Below, piece after piece: positions 1 to 10,487 of a stretch of DNA of 64,000 nucleotides. Origin of the DNA: Enterococcus xiangfangensis. GTDB taxonomy: Bacteria; Bacillota; Bacilli; Lactobacillales; Enterococcaceae. The notes beneath the pieces are model-generated. The model was given only the letters and a program-made list of their open reading frames with translations, did no database searches and was not told the DNA's origin. The DNA lies in contig NZ_BJDX01000003.1 of NCBI RefSeq assembly GCF_005405365.1, positions 124,001 through 188,000 on the forward strand. The letters are read 5' to 3'. The position numbers were made by a program, and so were the translations under genes. How positions within the stretch are numbered: the first letter of the stretch is position 1; each line of letters opens with the position of its first letter.

Positions 1-1
1 T

Positions 2-685
<684 letters not shown>

Positions 686-691
686 TTATGT

Positions 692-741
692 GGGGTGTAA
701 CAACAATGTCCAAAGGGATTCGTTGTTGTTATACCCTTTTT
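692..741 (+). terminator. Intrinsic terminator after the family 4 glycosidase
   Basis: The arm at 692-706 (GGGGTGTAACAACAA) pairs with 723-736, with one G-U pair, and five T follow. It separates the glycosidase from the gluconate genes. Confidence 0.85.
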
Positions 742-764
742 CTGAAACTATAGGAGGAATAGCA

Positions 765-1661
765 ATGGAGATTACCGTAATTGGTTTAGGTAAAATGGGG
801 ATGGGAATCGCTGAAAACTTATTAAGCCATCAACATCAAGTTGCTGGTTTTGACATTGATCCAAGTGTTGCTGAAAGACTGACTAAATTGGGCGGAATTT
901 ATTATTCTGATATCGAACAACTAAAGAAGCGTGACAAGCAGCAGATTATTTGGTTAATGTTGCCGGCAGGGGATTTGACCAATCAGATGGTCGAAAATAT
1001 TTTAGCGTTGCTAGATGCAGGTGATATCGTGATCGATGCGGGCAATGCACATTATCAAGACAGTAAGAATAATTACGAACGGTGCCAAGCAAAGGGAATT
1101 CATTTTTTAGATGTGGGGACATCCGGCGGTGTTGCAGGTGCTCAAAAAGGTGCGTGTATGATGGTCGGAGGGGATAAGGAAATCTTTGACCAATTAGAAC
1201 CAGTCTTTGCTGATTTATGTGTGGAAAAAGGAGTTATTTATAGTGGCCCGGCTGGAAGCGGTCATTATCTCAAAATGATCCATAATGGAATCGAATATGG
1301 CATGATGCAATCGATCGGCGAAGGGTTCAATTTACTGCACCACAGCCCATACGATTATGAGATGAGTGAAGTTGCGCAAGTATTCAATCATGGATCTGTG
1401 ATTCGTTCTTGGCTGATGGAACTGACAGAAAATATTTATCGAGAACGAGTGGACATGCAAGAAATTGCTGGGGTCATTCCGTCTTCTGGTGAAGGAAAAT
1501 GGACAGTAGAAGAGGCATTACGCTTAAATGTAAATCTGCCAGTGATCACTCAGTCACTTATGACGCGCTTTGCTTCAGAAGATTATGATAAGATAAGTGA
1601 AAAGCTTGTCGCATTATTACGTAACCAGTTTGGCGGGCATGATTTTATAAAGGGTGAGTGA
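765..1661 (+). CDS. gnd: 6-phosphogluconate dehydrogenase, decarboxylating, short type
   Basis: 298 residues. It oxidatively decarboxylates 6-phosphogluconate to ribulose 5-phosphate in the cytoplasm. The N-terminus carries the dinucleotide-binding motif GLGKMG (residues about 6-11). The substrate-binding motif DVGTSGG lies near residue 125 and the catalytic-lysine region GHYLKMIHNGIEYG near residue 170. The length fits the roughly 300-residue group related to B. subtilis YqeC, often NAD-preferring, rather than the roughly 470-residue Gnd. The ATG at 765 is chosen for its AGGAGG site at 752; the upstream extension covers the terminator. The next gene, a gluconate kinase, begins 8 nt downstream, so the pair forms a gluconate-to-pentose module. 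Cofactor preference is inferred from length only. Confidence 0.9.
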   Translation: MEITVIGLGKMGMGIAENLLSHQHQVAGFDIDPSVAERLTKLGGIYYSDIEQLKKRDKQQIIWLMLPAGDLTNQMVENILALLDAGDIVIDAGNAHYQDSKNNYERCQAKGIHFLDVGTSGGVAGAQKGACMMVGGDKEIFDQLEPVFADLCVEKGVIYSGPAGSGHYLKMIHNGIEYGMMQSIGEGFNLLHHSPYDYEMSEVAQVFNHGSVIRSWLMELTENIYRERVDMQEIAGVIPSSGEGKWTVEEALRLNVNLPVITQSLMTRFASEDYDKISEKLVALLRNQFGGHDFIKGE

Positions 1662-1669
1662 TTTTATCA

Positions 1670-3031
1670 ATGTTTTTAGGAATAGATATTGGAACAACAG
1701 CGATTAAGTTAGGGGTCATTCAGGAAAATGAACTGCTTTATACAAGTGACTTGCCGCTCAAAACCTATGGGGATGACCGAATTAAATTTCAAAAAGGCGA
1801 TGAACTGCTGGCTGCCTTAACAGCAGGTATCTTGGCGATTCCAGCTTGGGTGCGTCAACAAATTGCTATTATCAGTTTTAGTACGGCGATGCATAGTTTG
1901 ATGCCTGATGATGGGAAAAAACAAATCTTTTTATGGTCAGATGTCCAAGCGGCAAGTGCAATCGACCGCTTTAAACAGACGAATTTAGCAACCCGGTTTT
2001 ATGAAATTTCGGGGACGCCGATCCATGCGATGTCACCATTTGCGAAACTATTATACTTTCAAGAAACGAAACAGTATCCAGCTGAGATCCATTGGTATGG
2101 AATCAAAGAATTGGTCATGCAGTACTTTACAGGAAAGCCATTCATCGATTATGCCACAGCCTCTGCTACCGGGTTGTTCGATTTGCGAGAAAAGCAATGG
2201 AGCAAAGAAATCCTCAATTATTTAGGAATAAAGGCTACTCATTTGGCGCCTTTGGCAGATACGACGCAGGCATTTGAAATGTTACCAGAAATACGGACAT
2301 TGTTTGATTTTTCTCACGAGATTCAAGTGGTGATTGGAGCAAGCGACGGAACGCTGGCAGCCTATGCTAGCTACTATTCCACGGGCAGAACAGCTAGTCT
2401 AACCATCGGGACAAGTGCGGCCGTTCGGCAGATTACTAAAAAAATTCAATTGGATCAGAAAAAGCAAAATTTCTGCTATTACTTAAAAGAAGATTTGTTA
2501 GTGAGTGGGGCTCCTTCCAATAATGGCGGGATTGTTTTGGCCTGGGCAGCAGAACAAGTGTCAGCCAATCCAGCGGTGTTTTATGAAACATTGCCAGATT
2601 TGTTGACAGATACGACACCGGGTGCGAATAATTTGCGTTTTTGGCCCTACTTGAATGGAGAACGTGCACCTTATTGGAGCAATGAGATCAAAGGTGGGTT
2701 TTATGATTTAACATTGCAACATACTAGAGCCGATATGGTTCGCAGTGTGATCGAAGGAATGTTACTAAACATTCGTCAACTGGTTGAGCTAGTGGCTGAG
2801 GGGGAAGAACTATCTGTAAGTGGCGGATTTTTTCAAACCGCGGCTTTAGGAAAGTTGGCGGCGGATATTTTTGGAACACCTTGTTACTATGCACCGCAAA
2901 ATGAGCCAATTTTTGGTTTGTACTATTTATTAGAACAGCCTGAACAAAGGATCGAAGAAAATCAAGCTTTTTTACCAGATCCGGTTGAGCGAGATACTTA
3001 TAAACGAATTGCATCGAACTATTTTGTTTGA
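1670..3031 (+). CDS. gntK: Gluconate kinase, FGGY carbohydrate kinase family
   Basis: 453 residues. It probably phosphorylates gluconate to 6-phosphogluconate, the substrate of the preceding enzyme. The phosphate-binding segment LGIDIGTTAIKLG at the N-terminus is the FGGY/actin-fold P-loop. Further family segments are GASDGTLAAYASYY (residues about 224-237), SLTIGTSAAVR and the C-terminal LSVSGGFFQ. The start is uncertain among a GTG at 1658 and an ATG at 1670; the ATG is preferred because the protein then starts at the conserved strand. Gluconate as substrate is inferred from the adjacent dehydrogenase; other FGGY sugars remain possible. Its end overlaps the convergent regulator gene by 13 nt. 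Confidence 0.85.
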   Translation: MFLGIDIGTTAIKLGVIQENELLYTSDLPLKTYGDDRIKFQKGDELLAALTAGILAIPAWVRQQIAIISFSTAMHSLMPDDGKKQIFLWSDVQAASAIDRFKQTNLATRFYEISGTPIHAMSPFAKLLYFQETKQYPAEIHWYGIKELVMQYFTGKPFIDYATASATGLFDLREKQWSKEILNYLGIKATHLAPLADTTQAFEMLPEIRTLFDFSHEIQVVIGASDGTLAAYASYYSTGRTASLTIGTSAAVRQITKKIQLDQKKQNFCYYLKEDLLVSGAPSNNGGIVLAWAAEQVSANPAVFYETLPDLLTDTTPGANNLRFWPYLNGERAPYWSNEIKGGFYDLTLQHTRADMVRSVIEGMLLNIRQLVELVAEGEELSVSGGFFQTAALGKLAADIFGTPCYYAPQNEPIFGLYYLLEQPEQRIEENQAFLPDPVERDTYKRIASNYFV

Positions 3032-3753
3032 TTCTTTTGGGTAATTTCTTGAACGATATATTCCATCAGTAATAATAATTTACCGAAGAAGCTGTTATAT
3101 TTAATGTTTTGGCTGTCTAGAGGACGATCATCGGCAACTTCGAAAACGATTGTCGCAAATTTAGTTGCCCGAGATTGACTATTGCCAGTGAATAAAATCG
3201 TAGGAATATTTTTTTCTTGTGAAAACTGCATTTTCTCAATAACTTTTTGAGTTTCACCGGCTTTAGAAATAACGATCATCATGCTGATATTATCGGCATT
3301 GTTGTTGATGATTCCTGATGAATCAGCAGCGTTGACAAAAAGTGCCTTGATCCCATTTACCAATAATTTTTTGTAAAGATATTCAGCAATGATACTAGAA
3401 AAACCAGTTGCATAAATCGTGATGAATTTTTCTTGGTTTTCTTGATAGATCTTTTTCATCGTTTGGATTGAAGGAATGATTTTCTCTGTTGGAATAGAAA
3501 TATCAACAGTCGCCTCAACGAATTGATTATTTGGCTGGTATTGATTTTTTAGAAAATAGAATAGTTCTAAGTAACCAGAGAAATCTAATTTTTGTGCCAA
3601 ACGAACGATTGTTGCCGGTGAGGTGTAGAGTGTCGCAGCGATTTTTTTCAATGAAACACCTTCTAGCTCATTGACATGATCCGCTAAATAAGTCAAAATG
3701 GCTCGATCGTTATCTGATAAGTGCTTTCCTTTAGTAACTAATTCTAAATCCAT
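3019..3753 (-). CDS. MurR/RpiR-family transcriptional regulator with SIS domain
   Basis: 244 residues. The N-terminal half (about 1-75) is an RpiR-type helix-turn-helix, with LKKIAATLYTSPATIVRLAQKLDFSGY as its recognition region split across two helices. The C-terminal half (about 105-225) is a SIS sugar-phosphate binding fold, with IYATGFSS and MIVISKAGETQKVIEK as the ligand-loop strands. Such proteins control sugar catabolism genes in response to a phosphosugar; here 6-phosphogluconate or a related compound is a reasonable guess because the gene converges on the dehydrogenase-kinase pair. The ATG at 3753 is chosen because an AGGAGG lies 7 nt upstream. It is transcribed divergently from the EIIA gene, so both could share an operator region, but no clear palindrome was found. 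Confidence 0.88.
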   Translation of the reverse strand: MDLELVTKGKHLSDNDRAILTYLADHVNELEGVSLKKIAATLYTSPATIVRLAQKLDFSGYLELFYFLKNQYQPNNQFVEATVDISIPTEKIIPSIQTMKKIYQENQEKFITIYATGFSSIIAEYLYKKLLVNGIKALFVNAADSSGIINNNADNISMMIVISKAGETQKVIEKMQFSQEKNIPTILFTGNSQSRATKFATIVFEVADDRPLDSQNIKYNSFFGKLLLLMEYIVQEITQKNQTK

Positions 3754-3878
3754 CGCTGGACCTCCTAAGCAAGATAATAAGTACACATTAGTATTTATTA
3801 TACACCAATGATTGGAAAAAGAACCAAGCTATATGATGTTGAGTCACCATAAGTGTAGAAACGAAAGGAGTGTAATAA

Positions 3879-4346
3879 ATGTTTGGACTATTTAAAAATA
3901 AAACAAGTGAGATCACTACACCCGTAAATGGATTGGTGGTCGATCTGCAAGAAGTAAATGATCCAGTCTTCAGTGGCAAGATGATGGGAGAAGGGTTTGC
4001 AGTGAAACCTGCAGACGGGAAAATCCATGCTCCTGTCAAAGGGACGATCAAATCGATTTTCCCCTCATTTCATGCTTTGACGCTGGAAGCGGCCGATGGA
4101 CTTGATATCTTGATCCATCTGGGATTGGATACCGTTGAGTTAGATGGCAACGGCTTTAGTTCATTCGTTCAAGAAGGACAGAAAGTCGATGTGGGGGACC
4201 TCTTGATCCAAGTTGATTTAGACTTTTTAGCACAAAACGAAAAAGATGATATTGTCATCGTCGTTTTTCCAGAAATGCAAAATAAGAAAATACAAATAAA
4301 TCTTGGTGAAAAACAACTTGGTGAAGTAGCGGCGGCTTTGAAATAA
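3879..4346 (+). CDS. PTS glucose-type EIIA component, single-domain
   Basis: 155 residues, matching a free-standing EIIA-Glc (Crr-like) domain. It accepts phosphate from HPr on histidine and passes it to an EIIB, and in Firmicutes can serve several EIIBC permeases. The motif GLDILIHLGLDTVEL (residues about 77-91) contains the phosphorylated His; the upstream GEGFAVKPADGKIHAPVKG (about 45-63) is the conserved first half, although the first of the two usual histidines appears in HALTL. An AAGGAG site at 3866 supports the start. No EIIB or EIIC is encoded nearby, so it must act with a permease elsewhere; the phospho-alpha-glucosidase at the window start suggests, but does not prove, an alpha-glucoside permease. 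Confidence 0.93.
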   Translation: MFGLFKNKTSEITTPVNGLVVDLQEVNDPVFSGKMMGEGFAVKPADGKIHAPVKGTIKSIFPSFHALTLEAADGLDILIHLGLDTVELDGNGFSSFVQEGQKVDVGDLLIQVDLDFLAQNEKDDIVIVVFPEMQNKKIQINLGEKQLGEVAAALK

Positions 4347-4411
4347 ATCTTTCTGTGTTTTTTTATGTCGCGCGTATGTTAGTAGAGTATTCTATAATCA
4401 TTTTTTTGCCC

Positions 4412-4460
4412 AAAAAGCCGCTGGAAGGAGTTGTTGTTCTTTTGGCGGCTTTTTCCGTTC
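4412..4460 (+). terminator. Probable terminator after the EIIA gene
   Basis: AAAAAGCCGC at 4412-4421 pairs perfectly with GCGGCTTTTT at 4445-4454. The loop is long (23 nt), so strength is uncertain. The rest of 4347-4554 is AT-rich and contains no gene I recognise. Confidence 0.6.
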
Positions 4461-4554
4461 ATAGTAAAACATACTAATTTTCTGAGGAGAATAATTGCTA
4501 TCATCGTCTATTTAAGCTATAGTTTGGCAAACAAAGGATTTGAGGTGTAAAAAG

Positions 4555-5391
4555 ATGAAATCAATTTTATTAATTGGTCAATCAAATATGGCAGGAAGGG
4601 GATATTTGAGCGATGTTCCTGCTATTTATAACGAAAATATCGAAGTGCTGCGCAATGGTCGGTGGAAAATGATGGCAGAACCAATTCATTTTGATCGTGA
4701 AGTTGCTGGAGTTGGCCCAGCGGCATCTTTTGCAGCGGCGTGGTCACAAGACAATCCTGATGAAAAACTAGGATTGATTCCTTGTGCTGAAGGCGGCAGT
4801 TCGATCGATGAATGGGGAGCAGATCAATTGTTGAGCCGCCATGCTTTGGCTGAAACAAAGTTTGCTATGGCGTCTAGTGAATTGATTGGTATTTTGTGGC
4901 ATCAAGGAGAAAATGATAGTTTGAATGGGCACTATAAAAATTATGCGAAAAAATTAAAAGCAGTATTTGATTATTTTCGAAAGGAGTTGGCCTTGCCGGA
5001 ATTACCGATTGTTATAGGCGAACTTCCTGACTTCTTAGGAAAAACTGGGTTTGGTTTAAGTGCAACAGAATTTGCTGAGATCAATCGCGAAATGGCAAAA
5101 GTGGCTGGAGATAATTGCTATCTTGTCAGTGCTGAAAAACTAAATGCCAATCCAGATGGTATCCATATCAATGCGGAATCGCAAAGACAATTTGGAATCC
5201 GTTATTATGAAGCTTTTACGCAGAAAAGAAATATCCTCCATGCTTTAGGCGATGAAGACGAGCAGCTTAGCAAAATATACGGACGAGCAGCAACAAAAAA
5301 TGAAAAAATCTATTTGTTGAGTCGAGATTTTGCGCTTGGAAGAATCGATTATCAAAAATTTATGGAGAAATTTGCTGAGATCGCTGAATGA
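4555..5391 (+). CDS. SGNH-type carbohydrate acetylesterase, sialate O-acetylesterase-like
   Basis: 278 residues. The N-terminal ILLIGQSNMAGRG holds the nucleophile serine in the GQSN block of this esterase group. Later blocks are CAEGGSSIDEW (residues about 75-85) and GILWHQGENDS (about 112-122), with a DGIHIN block near residue 200 providing the Asp/His pair. The group removes O-acetyl groups from sialic acid or xylan-type sugars. No signal peptide is visible, so it should be cytoplasmic. About 45 C-terminal residues after the hydrolase fold form a charged helical tail of unknown role. The ATG at 4555 follows a GAGGTG site. It is flanked by terminators and is probably monocistronic. The substrate is not known. 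Confidence 0.78.
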   Translation: MKSILLIGQSNMAGRGYLSDVPAIYNENIEVLRNGRWKMMAEPIHFDREVAGVGPAASFAAAWSQDNPDEKLGLIPCAEGGSSIDEWGADQLLSRHALAETKFAMASSELIGILWHQGENDSLNGHYKNYAKKLKAVFDYFRKELALPELPIVIGELPDFLGKTGFGLSATEFAEINREMAKVAGDNCYLVSAEKLNANPDGIHINAESQRQFGIRYYEAFTQKRNILHALGDEDEQLSKIYGRAATKNEKIYLLSRDFALGRIDYQKFMEKFAEIAE

Positions 5392-5442
5392 TCAAATTAA
5401 GGCGCTTCATTTTTTATCGGAATGAGTACTGTTTTTAATTGT

Positions 5443-5472
5443 AACCGATCGTATTTTTACGGTCGGTTTTTT
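5443..5472 (+). terminator. Intrinsic terminator after the esterase gene
   Basis: AACCGATCGT at 5443-5452 pairs with ACGGTCGGTT at 5459-5468, with one G-U pair, and a T tract follows. Confidence 0.8.
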
Positions 5473-5563
5473 AGCTTTTTCTTTATTCGATTTGCTGATT
5501 GTTTTTAACGGTCATAAGTATGCTAAAATACTTGTTGTTACTAATAGAAGAAAGAGGAATAAA

Positions 5564-6706
5564 ATGACACAATCAACTTCGGCTTATATTCACATTCCTT
5601 TTTGTGAGCATATCTGTTACTACTGTGACTTCAATAAAGTTTTTATTGAAGGACAACCAGTAGATGAATATATCGAAGCGTTGCTGAAAGAAGCACGCTT
5701 ATCTTTGATCCAAAATCCGGTAGAAATGATGGAGACCGTCTATGTCGGCGGTGGAACGCCTACATCCCTTGACGCGAAACAGCTAGATCGGTTGTTGAGC
5801 GGGTTGCGGGAGATCCTTCCTTATAATGGCGGTGAATTTACAGTGGAGGCCAATCCGGGGGATTTATCTGCAGACAAATTAGATGTTATGAAAAATTATG
5901 GCGTCAATCGTTTATCAATGGGTGTTCAAACGTTTGATGATCGCCTGCTAAAAAAAATCGGGCGTAAGCATACGGCACAAGATGTGTATGATACGATCCA
6001 ATTATTAGAAGAAAAAGATTTTCAAAATGTGACGATCGACTTGATCTATGCATTACCTGGACAAAGTTTAGAAAGTTTTCGCGATACAGTCAAACGAGCA
6101 CTGGCGTTAGATCTGCCGCATTATGCATTGTACTCATTGATTTTGGAAAATCAAACGATGTTTATGAATTGGGTCCGCCGTGGAAAAATGCAGTTGCCAG
6201 AACAAGAAGTCGAAGCACAGATGTATGCGGAAACGATTGAGGCGATGGAAAAAGCGGGCAGGATGCAATATGAGATTAGCAACTTTACCAAACCTGGGTT
6301 TGAAAGCCAACACAATCTTGTTTATTGGAACAACCAAAATTATTTTGGTTTCGGTGCAGGAGCGAGTGGTTATCTTGGAAAACGCCGTTACAAAAATCGC
6401 GGACCGATTCAGCATTATTTGAGATCGTTGAATGAAGACCAATTGCCGATGCTTGAAGAAGAATATTTATCGGAAAAAGAACAGATCGAAGAGGAAATGT
6501 TCTTAGGCTTAAGAAAAATTTTAGGTGTCGATAAAGCAACTTTTGAGGCTCGTTTTGGCCAAAGTATCACAAGTATTTATAAGGCAGTTATCGAAGAGTT
6601 AAAGCAGCAAAAGCTGATAGTAGAGACAGAATCTAGCCTTCGCTTGACAAAGACCGGTTTGTTTCGAGGAAATGATGTTTTCGAAAAATTTTTAATCAGT
6701 AGATGA
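5564..6706 (+). CDS. hemW: Radical SAM haem chaperone HemW
   Basis: 380 residues. HemW-type proteins, often misannotated as oxygen-independent coproporphyrinogen oxidase, bind haem and a [4Fe-4S] cluster. The cluster motif CEHICYYC (residues about 15-22) has the spacing Cys-x3-Cys-x2-Cys, and the following Asp-Phe-Asn lacks the extra Cys typical of HemN. The SAM-binding GGGTPT lies near residue 65. The C-terminal HemN_C-like region runs from about 300 to the end. The ATG at 5564 follows AGAGGAAT. It lies directly upstream of hrcA, as in many Firmicutes, but the intervening hairpin, which is also a CIRCE element, separates the transcripts. Confidence 0.93.
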   Translation: MTQSTSAYIHIPFCEHICYYCDFNKVFIEGQPVDEYIEALLKEARLSLIQNPVEMMETVYVGGGTPTSLDAKQLDRLLSGLREILPYNGGEFTVEANPGDLSADKLDVMKNYGVNRLSMGVQTFDDRLLKKIGRKHTAQDVYDTIQLLEEKDFQNVTIDLIYALPGQSLESFRDTVKRALALDLPHYALYSLILENQTMFMNWVRRGKMQLPEQEVEAQMYAETIEAMEKAGRMQYEISNFTKPGFESQHNLVYWNNQNYFGFGAGASGYLGKRRYKNRGPIQHYLRSLNEDQLPMLEEEYLSEKEQIEEEMFLGLRKILGVDKATFEARFGQSITSIYKAVIEELKQQKLIVETESSLRLTKTGLFRGNDVFEKFLISR

Positions 6707-6708
6707 AA

Positions 6709-6735
6709 TTAGCACTCTCTTTATGAGAGTGCTAA
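6709..6735 (+). promoter_or_regulatory. CIRCE operator 1, also the hemW terminator
   Basis: The half-sites TTAGCACTC (6709-6717) and GAGTGCTAA (6727-6735) are separated by exactly 9 nt, matching the CIRCE consensus without mismatch. HrcA binds CIRCE to repress heat-shock genes. The same inverted repeat is followed by five T at 6736-6740, so in RNA it forms a U-tailed hairpin directly after hemW. It lies upstream of the hrcA promoter. Confidence 0.92.
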
Positions 6736-6752
6736 TTTTTGGTTTTTCTTGC

Positions 6753-6780
6753 TTGACTTCTATAGAGAATGTGGTATATT
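6753..6780 (+). promoter_or_regulatory. Vegetative promoter of the hrcA operon
   Basis: TTGACT (6753-6758) and TATATT (6775-6780) are separated by 16 nt, between the two CIRCE elements. Confidence 0.8.
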
Positions 6781-6790
6781 AATAATCGAG

Positions 6791-6817
6791 TTAGCACTTA
6801 AAAATAAAGAGTGCTAA
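6791..6817 (+). promoter_or_regulatory. CIRCE operator 2
   Basis: TTAGCACTT (6791-6799) and GAGTGCTAA (6809-6817), 9 nt apart, with one departure from consensus in the left half. It starts 10 nt after the -10 box, covering or just following the transcription start, the usual place for HrcA repression. Confidence 0.93.
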
Positions 6818-6833
6818 CTAAAGGATGAGAAGA

Positions 6834-7874
6834 ATGTTAACAGAAAGACAAAAACTGATTCTCAGCTTGATCATCCAAGACTTTACTCATACGGGACAAC
6901 CGGTGGGGTCGAAAAGTTTAATGGAAGAAGGCGTAAAAGCAAGTTCCGCAACTATCCGCAATGATATGAAGGCCCTGGAAGAATTAGGTTTGTTAGAGAA
7001 GACCCATTCCTCATCTGGGAGGATCCCTTCAGCTTTAGGCTATCGTTATTATGTGGATCATTTACTAACGCCGACAAAGGTGAGCAGTCAAGAAATAGAC
7101 CAGATCCGCAGCTCGTTAAAGAAAGATATCCATGAAATTGACGATATCATTCAGCAGTCTGCTAAAATGCTTTCGCAAGTTACCAGCTATACGGCGTTTT
7201 CACTTGGTCCTGAGATGAAAGATCGGACGTTGACCGGTTTTCGAATCGTTCCATTAAATGATCGGCAAATCTTGGCAATCATTGTTACAGATAAAGGAAA
7301 TGTGGAAAGTCAAGTCTTTCACATACCTGAAAATGTCGAGAGTCAAGACTTAGAAAAAATGGTTCGTATCATTAATGATCGTTTAGTAGGACAGCCGTTA
7401 ATAAGTGTCTATCAGAAATTAAGAACTGAGATTCCAATGATCTTACATCGTTATTTTCAAACGACTGAAGGAATCGGTCATTTGTTCGATGTAATCTTAA
7501 ATGATGCCTTTGAAGACAAAGTGTTTGTAAGTGGGCGGATGAATATTTTGAATTTCAATCCGGACCAAGATCTTAACCAAGTCAAATCAATGTATTCATT
7601 GATGCAAAATTCTGATGAGTTGACACAATTGTTGTTGCCTTCTGACAACAATATCCATGTTCGAATCGGAACTGAGTTGGGGAATGACTTGTTCGATCGG
7701 CTAAGTATGATTCAAGCAAACTATGAAATTCGCGGACATGGCCGGGGGACGATCGCATTGTTGGGTCCAACGTCGATGCCATATTCAAAAATTTTTGGTC
7801 TGTTGGAAGTTTTCCAATCCGAGTTGACAAATGCATTGGATGATTATTATCGTTCATTGGATTTATATCACTAG
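6834..7874 (+). CDS. hrcA: Heat-inducible transcription repressor HrcA
   Basis: 346 residues. HrcA represses class I heat-shock genes by binding CIRCE, and needs GroEL for activity. The N-terminal winged helix (about 1-70) includes LTERQKLILSLIIQDF and the recognition segment SSATIRNDMKALEELG; the rest forms the dimerisation and GAF-like parts, ending with IFGLLEVFQSEL. Two ATGs lie at 6825 and 6834. The second is chosen because AAGGATGAG then lies at proper distance and the protein starts at the usual MLTERQ. It opens the hrcA-grpE-dnaK unit, with 32 nt to grpE, and is autoregulated through the two CIRCE sites. Confidence 0.97.
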   Translation: MLTERQKLILSLIIQDFTHTGQPVGSKSLMEEGVKASSATIRNDMKALEELGLLEKTHSSSGRIPSALGYRYYVDHLLTPTKVSSQEIDQIRSSLKKDIHEIDDIIQQSAKMLSQVTSYTAFSLGPEMKDRTLTGFRIVPLNDRQILAIIVTDKGNVESQVFHIPENVESQDLEKMVRIINDRLVGQPLISVYQKLRTEIPMILHRYFQTTEGIGHLFDVILNDAFEDKVFVSGRMNILNFNPDQDLNQVKSMYSLMQNSDELTQLLLPSDNNIHVRIGTELGNDLFDRLSMIQANYEIRGHGRGTIALLGPTSMPYSKIFGLLEVFQSELTNALDDYYRSLDLYH

Positions 7875-7906
7875 AAACGATTCCTAAAAAGAAAGGGAGT
7901 AGCGTA

Positions 7907-8464
7907 GTGGCAGAAGAAAAGAAACAAGAAGTTGAAGAAGAATTGGCAGCAGTTGAAACGGCGGAAACACAAGCAACGGATAATGAAACAGAAGAAATCG
8001 ATATTCCGGAAGTTTCTGAAGTCGAAGAACTGACTAGCAAATTTAATGAAATGGAAGACAAATTTTTGCGTGCTCGTGCTGAAATCGCAAATATGTCTAA
8101 TCGCAACAAAAATGAACGGGAACAATTAGTTCGGTATCGTTCACAAGATCTTGGCAAGAAATTATTGCCAGCGATCGATAACTTGGAAAGAGCTCTTGCA
8201 ACTGAAGTTACTGACGAGCAAGCGACTAGTCTGAAAAAAGGCGTGGAAATGGTGCTTGAAAGTTTAACGGTTGCATTGAAAGAAGAAGGAATCACAGAAA
8301 TCCCAGCGGAAGGCGAATCATTTGATCCTAATCTGCATCAGGCAGTTCAAACAGTTCCAGCCGAAGCTGATGTGAAACCTGAAACGATTGTCAATGTATT
8401 GCAAAAAGGCTATCAATTGCACGATCGTGTATTACGTCCAGCAATGGTAATCGTCGCTCAATAA
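7907..8464 (+). CDS. grpE: Nucleotide exchange factor GrpE
   Basis: 185 residues, GTG start after AAAGGGAGT. GrpE releases ADP from DnaK. The first 45 residues are acidic and probably disordered; a long coiled coil follows, including EMEDKFLRARAEIANMSNR (about 55-73). The C-terminal beta domain carries GESFDPNLHQAV and ends in LRPAMVIV. Length and layout are normal. Transcribed with hrcA and dnaK. Confidence 0.97.
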   Translation: MAEEKKQEVEEELAAVETAETQATDNETEEIDIPEVSEVEELTSKFNEMEDKFLRARAEIANMSNRNKNEREQLVRYRSQDLGKKLLPAIDNLERALATEVTDEQATSLKKGVEMVLESLTVALKEEGITEIPAEGESFDPNLHQAVQTVPAEADVKPETIVNVLQKGYQLHDRVLRPAMVIVAQ

Positions 8465-8475
8465 GTAAACAATAA

Positions 8476-10338
<1,863 letters not shown>

Positions 10339-10351
10339 TTAGTTCGTTGAT

Positions 10352-10382
10352 AAAGGCCAAAGTCATCGCTTTGGCCTTTTTT
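10352..10382 (+). terminator. Intrinsic terminator between dnaK and dnaJ
   Basis: AAAGGCCAAAG (10352-10362) pairs perfectly with CTTTGGCCTTT (10369-10379), loop of 6 nt, followed by T. It splits dnaJ from the CIRCE-controlled transcript. Confidence 0.92.
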
Positions 10383-10444
10383 CTTTCAAGATGAGGCGCT
10401 CCTTTAGAAAAATGTTAAGAAGAGTATCGTATCGATTTTGAGTG

Positions 10445-10453
10445 TGATACAAT
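10445..10453 (+). promoter_or_regulatory. Likely extended -10 promoter of dnaJ
   Basis: TGATACAAT, an extended -10 element, lies 35 nt before the dnaJ start. No convincing -35 is seen. No CIRCE is visible between dnaK and dnaJ. Confidence 0.5.
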
Positions 10454-10487
10454 ACTAACGATTCTATGAAATTATGGAGGGAAGCCA

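Noticed and set aside
4476-4490. CodY box before the esterase gene
   Set aside because: AATTTTCTGA matches the first ten positions, but the right half has four mismatches to AATTTTCWGAAAATT.
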